Shown in pieces: positions 47,096 through 58,136 of a DNA stretch of 64,000 nt. The notes under the pieces are model-generated. The model searched no databases. It saw only the letters and a program-made list of their open reading frames with translations, and was not told the DNA's origin. Where the stretch lies: NCBI GenBank assembly GCA_025677825.1, contig JAIXMO010000027.1, positions 310,001-374,000 on the forward strand, written 5' to 3'. A program made the translations under genes and the position numbers. Position 1 is the stretch's first letter. Every line of letters starts with the position of its first letter. This DNA comes from Helicostylum pulchrum (taxonomy: Eukaryota; Mucoromycota; Mucoromycetes; Mucorales; Mucoraceae).

Positions 47096-48850
47096 TGGAT
47101 AAATCACAAACCAGTAGCTTTGTGTAATGGATGTGTGACGATTGCGTTACTGTTTTGGGTTGGGTCAAATATTTACCTGTATGTGAAAAAAAAAAGTTGT
47201 ATTTTATAATTTATGATAAAAGAGACTTTTTTATCTTTTTTAATAACTTTTTTTTCTTCCACTTCCTTTTAAAAATGAATCCATACACAAGAAAAAATAT
47301 CTTTTATACAGTACGTATACATCTTTCAAACAAAGGTTTTTTTCTATGGTATGCTGGTGTAAACGGATACGGTTCGCTTAAAACCGGAATAACCACAGCA
47401 AATAAAAGGTAAATGCCACTACACTGTTTTTATCGGCCATGTAAATTGACCGTGTACAATAGGAAATATGCGTGTAACCGACCGTTGAAATACCTTCAGC
47501 GATCGATACCTTATCGCTGGATCGACCGGTATCATCACGCGCTGAAGAAAAAGGCTGCTCTTTTTGCTTCAGAAAAGAGCAGCTGAAGACCAGTTTTATT
47601 AAAGAATGGAAATTAACACAGGAATATCAACCTCTTATCCATAAATAGAAACCTCTATACTATAACATCATTGGTATGACAGTTGATAATATTCCGTTTT
47701 TACCTGATACTTACCAAGAGAACACCAGATCTATTCGTACCACTACATATCAACCTCCCTCTCAAGTACTCGATGTACTTTATTTGTCTGTAGAATTTTT
47801 GCATAAAAGAAATGTTACGTGTAATCACGTTATATAAGTTCAAGCAGCACGACAAAAAAAAAGCAAGGAACCTTCCCTAAACCTGGTCCTTATACTGTAA
47901 GAAGGTTCAATGAAGTGTTTTGGTGGGCGTCCACGAAGAACGAAGCAGAATTATAAATTGCAAAATGCATAAACGATTGCTTTGTTTTCGGGACTAGAAA
48001 GGATATCCGGTTACTCCATGATAATGCTCATTTTTACATAGATAAAGGACACTGTATTTACTGTTGCAACTTATTTCATGTAATAAATCACACTTTTTTT
48101 TTTAATTGGTCATTTGACTAAACATTTGACCAAACTAGTCTCCTTTTTTGTAAGCAGCAGTTCAAAGAAGTGGATGATGAGGAGGACGGTATAATTTGAA
48201 CTCCTAAAAAAGAGGGATGAAATCTAGATGTGTATCTTGGTTTGATGTGACATGGTTAGTTGAGAATTTGACTCGACCTTGTTCTAGTTAAAATTATAAA
48301 GTGGTCGTTTCAGTTTGGGTTGTTTAAACACATGTATCAATTTATTTTTAATTTATTTTCTATATGTCGCGTGGGTTGTATACATGAGAGCTCCCTCTAA
48401 TGGATTTTTTTTAAACCATAAGCATGACGAGTGTGTCATTAATTATAATAGTTTAGTTCGGTTTAATATCATTGGTTGTTCTTTTTTTGGACGACGTATA
48501 CACATTTATTAAAACTTCCAAACTGACACACACACAAAAAGGGTCCCCTTCTCTTTTTAATACAGAAAAAAGTGTTACAGTAACTGCTAATATTTTTTTT
48601 TGAAGTAAACCTTTTTCTCTACCTGATTTATAAAAGGTAAAAAGTTACTCTGCGGTAAAACGTTTTATTTGTATTGTAAATAGATGTCCTCTGTTACTTC
48701 TTTTTTTTTAGACCCGTGAGCGGTGTTTTTTTTTGATAGCTTTTTTTCATGTGATACGTAAGAATCAAATTTGGTTGAGTATAAATAATCTTACTGTCAC
48801 CGGTCTACTTTTCTTTTTCTTTTTCTTAATCCTGTGTACTAATATTTAAA
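46885..48850. other. Gene-poor interval with a decayed frame
   Basis: No intact gene. At about 47545-47840 plus, a readable stretch with one TAG contains QLKTSFIKEWKLTQEYQPLI (stop) and NIPFLPDTYQENTRSIRTTT, then QVLDVLYLSVEFLHKRN; family unknown, probably a relic. CATGTGA is at 48748 and TATAAATA at about 48781, upstream of the next gene. Confidence 0.45.
48781..48788 (+). promoter_or_regulatory. Possible TATA box
   Basis: TATAAATA about 65 bp upstream of the ATG at 48851, a usual spacing for a fungal core promoter. A consensus match only. Confidence 0.35.
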
Positions 48851-49261
48851 ATGATACCCTTAATATTCTCTACTATCGGTTGCTTGTTACTGACACCAGT
48901 GATATTACTTGTAGTAGTTTTCTTGGCGATTTTGGCAGTGATTACCAGCACAATAACATCGTCGTTTATTTTTCTCCGTCTTGCATTACTGACTCTGGAG
49001 ATGATATCTGGTTTAACGTTAGAGTCTACTAACTGGTTACTGTCTAATTGTATCAAACGTATTCAAAAGATTTTAACTTTAAAAAATATACAACAACCAA
49101 GCAGTAATAGCAGTGAGCTCTTGTTGAAAAGAAGAAAATTAGCTCCATCTTCACTCTCGCTAAGTAAACTACCTTACAAAGCTCAAGTAAAGTCTAAATA
49201 CTCTGTCTCGGTTCCCGTCACTCCTGACCCAGAGTCATATCACCATCAAATGGCCATGTAA
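48851..49261 (+). CDS. Small hydrophobic protein of unknown function
   Basis: Intronless, 136 residues. The first 60 residues are almost entirely hydrophobic (TIGCLLLTPVILLVVVFLAI LAVITSTITSSFIFLRLALL TLEMISGL) and could form a membrane hairpin; the remainder is Ser/Lys-rich and soluble-looking (SSNSSELLLKRRKLAPSSLS). A long hydrophobic hairpin with a polar tail recalls lipid-droplet or ER-shaping proteins such as promethin/LDAF1, but there is no sequence match I can defend. A TATAAATA box lies about 70 bp upstream of the ATG, which supports expression. Confidence 0.5.
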   Translation: MIPLIFSTIGCLLLTPVILLVVVFLAILAVITSTITSSFIFLRLALLTLEMISGLTLESTNWLLSNCIKRIQKILTLKNIQQPSSNSSELLLKRRKLAPSSLSLSKLPYKAQVKSKYSVSVPVTPDPESYHHQMAM

Positions 49262-50600
49262 AAAAAATCCGTTATTTTGTATATAATATAATAAATCATA
49301 TAAACTGTTCCTCTAATCCTATTTGGTTTCGTCTTTTTATTGAAGATGTACTGTCATTTAACATACCCTCCCCCTTTTTTTTCTTTTGCTTTGTTCATTA
49401 ACATACTTTATAGACTTTAAAGGTATTCCCCTTTCCTGAGTCTCTCTTTTTTTTTCTACCTGGGATCTTCAATCCTATTTACGAGGCTATTTATCCCCAA
49501 ATCTAAATTGCAGTAAAACCCCCTATCCCATTTTCGGTAACTTTTTTTTCTTGGTTCTTTACTGGTTCCTGGGGTTTAAGATTCATTGCATAAACTTTTT
49601 TCTTTTTTTTTTCTTTTTTTTTTGGTACTTGTTTATTAAAAAGGAAGGGAGTTTTCACTTGAACATTTATTTTTTAGTATATATATTATAAAACGGGGTT
49701 TTTTTTTCAAATAGATCTTGTTATCTTTTGTCGTTTAATAGCGATAAGATATCATGATTATGCAAATAATTTACTATTAAGAAGCATATATAATTGAAAA
49801 AACTTCTTGAATCTTCTTTACAAAGTTATATTTGTCAACTGTGGCGACAATTTTCGCTGTTGATACAAATTATAGGAGGTGGGTCCAGTGAAAAAGAAAT
49901 AGCGGGGTGAATTATTAAAAAAAAAGGGTTTGTATTACCATTGCGGACAAACATATTTTTCACATGCAGACACTATTCCCCACAAAAAAAAAGTTGGCAT
50001 AAAAATGCATGTGCAACGACTATCTTTAACATGTAGGTTTAATTTATAAAAGGAATACCTGGACTAAATATGTTTACTTCTTACAAAAACAAAAAAGTTG
50101 TTTTATAGTTTGCAAAGTGAAATATGTGCTCCGTATTAACATTTTAAGATGTGTAGTAGGCAATTCAGTTATAAAAGATGCTGGTCATCTCGAGTGTCAC
50201 AAGTATTTGACTCGTGCATAAAAAAAAAAGAAATGTATTGCGGCTATTATTTTTAACCGAAAGGGAGAGAGAGGAAACTAGTAAAGGAAATCCTATTCTG
50301 TTTGTTCACATAAAAAGGGACTTACAGTACGGAATAAGTTCGATAAGTACTATGTATACATAAGAATGATTAACTAGCTTGTATAAAACAGGTGCATTTT
50401 ATTTCTATCATAAGCTGTACTAATAGTTATAAAGAAAGCATTTATAAACTAACGAGACTGTTTATTATATAAAGAAGAATAAAGTTCAAAAGACATAGAA
50501 TAGAAAACCTTCTCCCCTCATGACCAAGAGAAAGTCCTACGTTTTATAAGGATGCGTAGTAAATACATGTCCGCTTTCCATATTGATCCGATTGGTACCA
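49262..50600. other. Intergenic
   Basis: No gene supported. A block near 50365 (AATGATTAACTAGC) weakly matches the first block of the dispersed repeats. Confidence 0.5.
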
Positions 50601-50625
50601 TCGTACCCAGTTTCAGAGTCATCAA

Positions 50626-51300
50626 CTATTATGGAACTGGGACTTTCTTGGCTGCTTTTGGTCTCTTTCTAAAAGCTCTTCCATCTGTATATGCTCGGGA
50701 ACGCGTGAATTTTGATACTCGTTGCGAGGAGGAATATAATGCAACGGGGTAGTATATATAATAGGAGTTCCAGTACGCTCTGGGGATCCTATTACGCCTT
50801 GTAAACATTCACTGGCTAGATCAGTACGAGTTTTTAAAATAGATGCCTCCAGTTTTTTTTTGCTAGTTTTTCTGCATGATCATGGAACAAGAAAATCTTT
50901 TCTAAAGTACCTAAAAAGGTTGATAACTGTGGAATATTCACTGGGGAATACAAATATGGTACTGGTGTTTTGTAGCGTGAACGGTGTAGAAGCAACATGT
51001 ATCAGCAGTGATTTGCAGAACCCACGAAAATGCAATATTACTATCAGTCACTACTGCGTTTTGCATTGTTTTTTGCATCAATTTTCCTTCGCGAAGAAGT
51101 TTCGACATGTTATGGATCCAATTCGGTACTGGGCGCTTTTGATATACACGCTTTCCCACAACCAAGATCAAATACCTCTACTTCAAAAGTCGTACATGAA
51201 TCTAATATCCATTTTGAAGCCGATAATTTTACTGCAGTTATTGTATGTTTCTGCCTTTGATTCGGTTGATTCAGTTAAAACCGTCTCTCCTACACTTGTA
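50626..51300 (-). pseudogene. Decayed gene of unknown family
   Basis: A minus-strand reading contains TTFEVEVFDLGCGKACISKA (about 51205-51140) and a later long frame RYKTPVPYLYSPVNIPQLST ..LEKIFLFHDHAEKLA (about 50990-50865), which breaks at a run of nine A and resumes in the next frame as LEASILKTRTDLASECLQGV, YTTPLHYIPPRNEYQNSRVP and EELLERDQKQPRK (to about 50630). One more A in the run would restore the frame. Family not recognised. Confidence 0.4.
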
Positions 51301-51366
51301 TTCTAATTCTTTTTTCCAATAAAGTATTATCGTTATTTACTGACAAGTTACTCATTAATAATGAGT

Positions 51367-54300
51367 TAGCAGTTTCAACGGTATATGTTTGCCATATCGT
51401 TGACTTGAAGCAACGATATGTTACACAAATATTTCTGAATATATTTCCTTTTAAAGATACAATGGGGCTTTTTTTTAAAAAAAATTGAAAAGACAGTAGT
51501 TGAAAAATAAATTAAAAATGCAAAAGACTTTTTTTTTTAACGATACGAATATTTATTTATGAGTTGCGTAATAATAATAATAAAAAATGAAACAGTAAAA
51601 AAGAAATAGTAGAGAAATATAAAAAAAATAGAGAGTAATGTATACATGTATAATAGAGAAATAAAAAAAATACTTACCCTGGACAAAATCGTTTAACTGT
51701 GTTATAGCGTATTGATAGCCCATAAAAGAAATCTAAATAAAAAAAAAGTGGAAGGAAAGAAATAAAAAAAGAGGGAGTTGTTGGAAAGGAAAGAAAAAGT
51801 AAAAGGGTCTAAGAGTACGATGATACGGTATGTCGGTTAAGAGTTGAATTGTGCATTAGTAGGTACATGTTGTCTATTTGCTATATTTGCTGCACTTGAA
51901 ACAATATCAATATCAAATTTAGTTGGCCTTTCACGTTTATAAAGCTCCAACTCATCATCATTAACATCTCTTTCGGATTCAATTTCGTCATGTAAATCTA
52001 AAGCGATCTGAGCGAAGATATTGCTATTACTAGCATAATCAACTGGACCGGCATTTTTTTCTTGGACCAATGGCTTATAGTTTTCATTCCATTCATCTTC
52101 CACATGCTTCATTGCTACGTCACCGTATTTGCCCCAGTTACTAGAAGTCCAGAACCTATTCTTGATGCTACTATCGCAAAAGGTAGATATAGGATATACC
52201 TTTGAGTTATCAGTCTTCATATAGTACTTCAGCAGTTTCAGTCTTCCAAGCCAACAACCTTTAAAAATCAAACTTTGGCCATTGAAACAAGAGGAAGTAA
52301 GTCGACCAGCGTAACGCTCTACAAGTACATCCATCTTTTGTTGTAAAACTTCGGAAGTAACAGACGTGTTTAATCTTCCATAGGCTTCGCCAGGAGGAAA
52401 TACATGGGAAACAACAATTTTTTTTTCTAGGTGATCCAGCAAAGTGTTGAATAAGACGATCGATCTACTCATTGTAGGATACTTTTCACCTGATACCCAA
52501 TTCGTGACTTGTTGAAAAGGATCAAGAATACTAGTAACCTCACGAAGATATAGGACCTCAACATCATCCAGAACATACATACCATTTATGCCAACGGCGT
52601 CAGCATCGCTTCCATCTTCACCAAAAAGAGCACGATCATTTTCTAACACTCTTGAATCAATCACACCACAAGTACGATTGTACGGCGTGATCAAAGAAAG
52701 TACCCTTTCGATCATGTTCAAAGTAGATCCCCACCTGGTGGCAACATCATAGCATAAAAGTCTAGGCTTTAAATTTTCTACTCGGCAACACATAAGAAAC
52801 TCGTCACGAAGACGTACAGAAGCGAGAATTTTAAGAACACCAGCTCTTAGCTTGTTGACTGGATTATCAAGAATTAAAGTAGCAGCGGAAGAGCTTTCAT
52901 TATTTCTATCAGATTGTGGCAATGTATTAGCATATAGGTCGCTTCTTAATCCATACATGCTGGTATCTCCTTTTCGAAGTATCTCAGACACAGTAATATT
53001 AAGGACGTGACCAAAACAAGGAATTGAGTGATGACCAGCAGTGAACCCATTTATATCTTGATACTTATATTCCAACTCTTTCATCATGGTGTTATTATTT
53101 CCAGCAGAGTCAGCAGTGATCGTAAACAGTCTACCTTCAATACCATAATCAGCTAAAACGCTGGTAAATACTTGAGCGAGATAAACCCCTATTTATTGAA
53201 ATGATATAAAATTTTAGAACATTATTTATTATAATTGTACATGCTTTAATAATTACCTGTATGTCTTTTTGTCATTGGTTCAAAAGCAATAAGGACTGTT
53301 TGAGGACACCAGTTTTCATCTAAATAATGACAACAAATGGCAAGAAAATCATTTGAAGCTGAGGATTTCCAAGCGTCACAAGTAAAACTGAAAGACTCCT
53401 GCTGCTTTAAAATAACCTTGATTTTCGTTCTCCAAATACCATAGGTCTTGGTGATCTTTAACTTTAAAGTTGTTGCACTAGAAAGATTGATGTCTTTTTC
53501 ATTCGATGTTCTTCTAGCTAAACACAAAAGATTTTGAAACTCTCTACTCTCGACTAATTTGAACGGTGTTACACCTAAATTAACTTCCTTGATTCTTGTC
53601 ACACAAACTTGAGTCAAAAGTATAAATATCTCTCTTTTCCTTTTCTTTCTAATAAAATTAACTTACGTAGACTTAAAATATCTAGTGTTCACTTATTTGG
53701 TTTTCCTATATCCCTTTATTTTATATTTCATTGCTTGGCTATCATCTGTATTAAATTACATTTCTAGTCACCTTTCTAAATATTCATTGCTGATATACAC
53801 TCCAAAGAGTCCTAAACTATTATTTTTATCTAAGCTTTTACTTTATACGATTTATTGTATTACCCTCTCTCTATTACTTTGTCTGAATATCTCCTTGTTT
53901 TAATAACATTGCTTGATAATCCCTTTGTAAAGACTAGACGTTTTCATACCATCTCGCGTTAAACTAAATAAATAAGTTACATAATTAGTTGACAACTATA
54001 CAGTCTGGTTCTCACTTAAACTTGAACTTGTATTATATTAAACTCTGTTTTATTATAATCTCTTCCCCAAAATCTATACTACTACTTTTTATTCCCGAGT
54101 TATATCAACGGTAACGAGTGTTTGATAAAAAAAACGTACAAGATGAGCAGTAAAGACTTCTTTGGTACATATCGTTGAATCGCAACGATATGTCAAATCA
54201 ACGATAGGTAAATCTATCGATTGTTGAACCAATTTTTCAAGTCAACGATCGATCGTTGAACATTTCGTTGAATTGACATATTGTCGAATTGGAACTGCTA
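51367..54300. mobile_element. hAT-type DNA transposon with terminal and subterminal repeats
   Basis: About 2.93 kb. The left end begins TAGCAGTTTCAACGGTATATG and the right end, read inward, begins TAGCAGTTCCAATTCGACAA; these are imperfect terminal inverted repeats. Just inside both ends are repeated ATCGTTG/CAACGAT motifs: one hairpin at 51394-51420 (ATATCGTTG..CAACGATAT) and a cluster at 54165-54275. Subterminal repeats are typical of hAT elements, where they bind transposase. No clear 8-bp target duplication was found. The element carries the transposase frame at 51837-53617. Confidence 0.75.
51837..53643 (-). CDS. hAT transposase, likely truncated
   Basis: Two main exons: about 53643-53257 and 53188-51837 (phase checked), about 575 residues. 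Landmarks of the hAT RNase-H-like core: SFTCDAWKSSASNDFLAICC (first Asp), GRLFTITADSAGNNNTMMKE (second Asp), IPCFGHVLNITV, then LLCYDVATRWGSTLNMIERV (RW motif) and YLREVTSILDPFQQVTNWVS (Glu region). The C-terminal hATC dimerisation motif (normally ..W....P.L...A...L..) is not seen, and neither is a BED zinc finger upstream; the initiating codon is unclear (the frame opens with TTG at 53617 and extends to about 53643). It could be a decaying element or have unrecognised end exons. Confidence 0.8.
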
Positions 54301-54796
54301 TCTCTAGATCTTGGATTTTTTTTTTACTCCGATTAACCTCTTTATAAATCATTTCTCAGACAAATTGTTGCTTTATCTTTGCTTTTCTTTTCTTTTCTAC
54401 TCTATTGGTAACTGCTTTCAAATAGTTTGACGACAATTTCTTGGCATATTGTATACCCTCTTCAATGTGTCTTTTATTAAGAAAAAACAAGATATGAAGA
54501 AAAATGTTGCTTAATCATATTATACATTGAACTTAACTCAGGCAAATGGTTACCCCTCTTCTTTTAGCTCACACAAAGGAACTACCCTCATTGTTTAAGT
54601 TGATAACATTTTTATATCTACTATTTTATATGTATCCGTAGGATTATCAGCTGATTCTCTACTGACTGTACAGATAGACTCTATCGGAGTGGATTAGGTT
54701 TGACATCATGATGAGAGAAAAAGATAAATATTTATATTTGATTCTCCAGTCACGAATTGGTCGCGTCCAGCTTTTTCGTTGCTCTTTTTTATAACT
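54301..54796. other. Intergenic
   Basis: AT-rich; no gene recognised between the hAT end and the family B copy. Confidence 0.5.
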
Positions 54797-56894
54797 ATGG
54801 AAGCAGAAAACAACTATACCGAATATAAACTTGATAAACCAACAGAAGGTTCAAAAGGTTTTTTTTCTTCCCATCCTATGAAGAATTGGTCGTTTGAAAA
54901 TTTCTTTCTTTCGGATTTTAATTCCAAAAAAGTAAGACTATAATCGTATAGTTCGAGAGTATTGTAATAATCTTGAGTGGATCGTCAGTTTGAATGATGT
55001 ACCAGACGAAGTCAAGCGTTATTGTCGCGTTTTAGTTAATAAAATTGTAAATAACTAGTTTTTTTTATAAACAAATATCTCTAATTCTTTTTTTTATATA
55101 GTCCTCCAAATCAAAACTAAAAGCTGATGCTTCCAAGCCTTCGAAAAAACGACGTATCAATATTAATTATGGGGCACAATTAATATTTGGAGATAACAAT
55201 ACTGTTGTAAATCCAACTAATATTAACTATAACGTAAAGTATTACTCTTTTTTATGAATATGTATATATATTATTGAACTGAGCATAAAAACTAAACGTT
55301 TTACGATGTATAAAGACTTCAAAAGAGGATATTGAAGAAGAAAAGGAAGAAAAGGCAGAGAAGGAGGAAAAGGAAGAAAAGGAAAAAAGGAAGAGAAGGA
55401 GGAAAAGGAAGAAAAGGAAGAGAAGGAAGAAAAGGCAGAGAAGGAGGAAAATAAAGAAAAGGAAGAAAGCCCAAGTTTTTGGAAAGAATGGACAACGTTT
55501 TTAGCAGACTCTGAAAATTTCCACCCGTTCAGGTATATTTTTTTTATTATCTTAAAGCAGTATTATCATAATCATTTTTTTATAAATATATAGTCCCGAA
55601 TATCACAATATAATAAGATGTGGGGAAAATGTGTCTCCCAGACCAAATCTGGACGAGAGTATATACCGAAAACATTTAAGACATCACGAAGCCACAATCG
55701 TTAAATTACCAGCATTATATCTTCCATACTTAAGTGGAATATTTAAAAGTGTAAATCATTTATTACATATCATATCATATCATATCTAATTTGGTACACT
55801 TTATGATATAGGGAAATGTACTTTGCTATAAAAATGCCGTCAAAAATACTCCTTCTTGTGATGATGATGAAACAGTTGTATTCGATTTCTTGGAGAACAT
55901 TTTTAGAGCGACGTATGTAGTTCTTTTTTAATTTATCATATAATATAAAGTGTATGTGATTTAATATCGAATTGTTTCTACTACAATCTTATAGATTTGC
56001 ATTTCACACTACCAATGTCGATATCGAAGATGGCGAAACCACCTTTAATTCTTTGTTCATATATCCTTTCATTGAAGCAGTAACTGCTTTTGTAGCAAAC
56101 ACTGTAACATGGTCAAGCTGGATTTAGACGTGGGGAAGTACCATTGCAGTCAATGGCTAAGCAGCTCAAATCCTTTGAATTTTACGACGAAGAAAGTCAT
56201 ACGTATTTAGCTGATGGCTTATTCAAACTTTATGGATTGAAGGGACTTGGAATACTGTTGTTGGAGACTTCCGGGTGCTTTGGAAATACTGATCGAGTAA
56301 AGCATTCATTTGATCACCATAAGGGTCTTTTTGGTTCCTTGTCTATGTTAAAGCAAATTTCCGACAGCTTTCACAAGGCATCCGTTGATACCTTTTCTAA
56401 AATTAAGGTTCTATTTGTTCATGCGGCAGGTAGCATTACGTTTTTTTTTTTTGGCTTTTAAATCTTGACCAAATTTTTTAAGAGTGTCAATTCGTTTGTG
56501 GAGCTTGCGTTATGAACCCCAAGGACCCGTTTTTGACCTTTGGTTAGAAACAACACTTAAGATTAAACCAGACATCAATGATAAGCTGGAGAGCTTGCCC
56601 GATTACTTAAATTTCTTTTGGGTGATGAAGGTATTTTATTTATTTGGTTAAATTTGAGAAGCACTAAAGTAATTTTTATGGTAGTGTTTGTTAGCTGAAA
56701 GTATTCAGCTTATTGAAGAATTGAAAGAAGAGCATAATAACTTTTTATGTAATAACTTGTTGAATCAAGCTGCTTCGTCATCTCATAGTTTAAGTTCAAT
56801 CATCAATCCTTCGATACTCAAATTAACGGAAGAAGAGGACAGAGCTGGACTACATAAAGTGGGACCTTTTTATTATGAACTTTCTTCTACGTAA
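54797..56894 (+). pseudogene. Family B copy, best preserved but frameshifted
   Basis: The most complete member of this uncharacterised family. Order of blocks: HPMKNWSFENFFLSDF (start 54797), after a frameshift REYCNNLEWIVSLNDVPDEV, then exon 55102-55232 (KPSKKRRINI.., GAQLIFGDNNTVVN), an E/K-rich repeat with a one-base shift, FWKEWTTFLADSENFHPFR, exon from 55595 (SPEYHNIIRCGENVSPRPNL DESIYRKHLRHHE), exons at 55812-55912 and 55995-, FNSLFIYPFIEAVTAFVA, frameshift near 56120, YLADGLFKLYGLKGLGILLL ETSGCF, then IRLWSLRYEPQGPVFDLW and finally LKLTEEEDRAGLHKVGPFYY. Seven or more introns splice in phase. Three frameshifts; no known domain recognised. A KKRR patch could be a nuclear signal. Confidence 0.65.
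55325..55470 (+). repeat. GAA/AAG-rich coding minisatellite
   Basis: Imperfect repeats of GAAGAAAAGGA / GAGAAGGAGGAAAAG encode Glu/Lys-rich sequence (EEKEEKAEKEEKEEK) inside the family B copy. The phase changes by one at a homopolymer in the repeat (about 55385), so downstream codons read RKRRRKRK in the other frame. Confidence 0.7.
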
Positions 56895-57488
56895 ATAATC
56901 TGAAGTTGCTTATATAAACAAATAACCATTGATCATTCCAATCAGGAGTTTGTTGAGAAGAATATTATACAGTTTTTCTTTAAGAATTTTACTCCTTATC
57001 CAGTAGTTTAATTATCAATAAATATTTATAACAAAAGTGAATGACTCAAGGGAAATGTGATACAAAAGAGAGTTAAACTTGGCGCACACCAAATGGCACA
57101 CCATTTCCAATTCGTGACGCCAACTTTTTTTTTTTTTTTTTTTCAAAAAGTCTACGTCATGAAACGTACTTTTCGCGCACACCACCGAAAAATTGTTAAA
57201 ACTATAAAAAAGGTTTATAAACCACATTTGTATTAAATATGTTCGTGTCAGACCTTGGCAAAACTTTTTTTCCTCTCAATATAGTAGTCTTTATAACATA
57301 TTCTATTAATATTCTACATGGAGTGTATACGTATCTACCGCGAAAAAAATAGTTTGGACGATTAATCAGTACATATTAACAAGCGGATGCTTCAGACGTA
57401 GCGTAACTATTATTGTGAGCACAGATAATTTAAAGAGGTTATTATTTTATTTATTTGTGTTTGTGTCTATATTTTTATTTTTGTAAAG

Positions 57489-58136
57489 TTAGTCGTATAA
57501 GATCGAATAATCAGTTGGAGATAAAATAGGGTTGATTCGTACGATGTTTGTGTAAAGGGTTAATAGAAGGGGCAGTATTTTTTTTTTGTATTTTAAGGAG
57601 GCAGTGAGAAAGGGTTTTACGACGTAATAATGCAAATCACATAAATATATCATAATTGGTGGAATGCCTAAGTTAATCTCTCGAAAAGGACAAAATAAAC
57701 TTAAGCTGTTTTGAACAACTAAAGTTGGTGGATCAGTCTCCATGCATTCACCTTCGGATCTTGTATACACATATACAGCTGTTTTGAACGTATCCGCAGC
57801 AATCTGGGGACAGAAGTCCGAATTGAACCATGCAGCACGTTTCCAGTTTGGAGCGTCTGTACAAGTTAGCATATACCTGTACTGTTTATGATTTGGCTCG
57901 TATTTGCTGTATAGGTTATCGTAAAATTGCATGTACGTTTGATACATTTTTTCTTTTACGGTGATCCAATGTTTTTGGTGGCCATAGGCAGCGATGCTAA
58001 TAGCACGGAATCCGCAGTTACCATCTCCCATAAGATCAACGAAGGCTTCTATTTTTTTAATATCTGTAATATTAATTTCTTTGAACATATGAGCTATATG
58101 AACATTTTTTCTTGTAAGGATACTAAGAGTTGGGTC
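57489..58136 (-). other. OTU-like cysteine protease domain region
   Basis: The part of the transposase gene encoding the OTU domain, itself open over 57489-58136. The Cys-loop DGNCGFRA and the late His (DLHYYVV) are both present. OTU proteases usually cleave ubiquitin chains; the role in a transposon is unknown. It shares the reading direction and the TIRs with the transposase and is linked to it by a phase-correct splice, so it belongs to the element rather than to a host gene. Confidence 0.78.
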
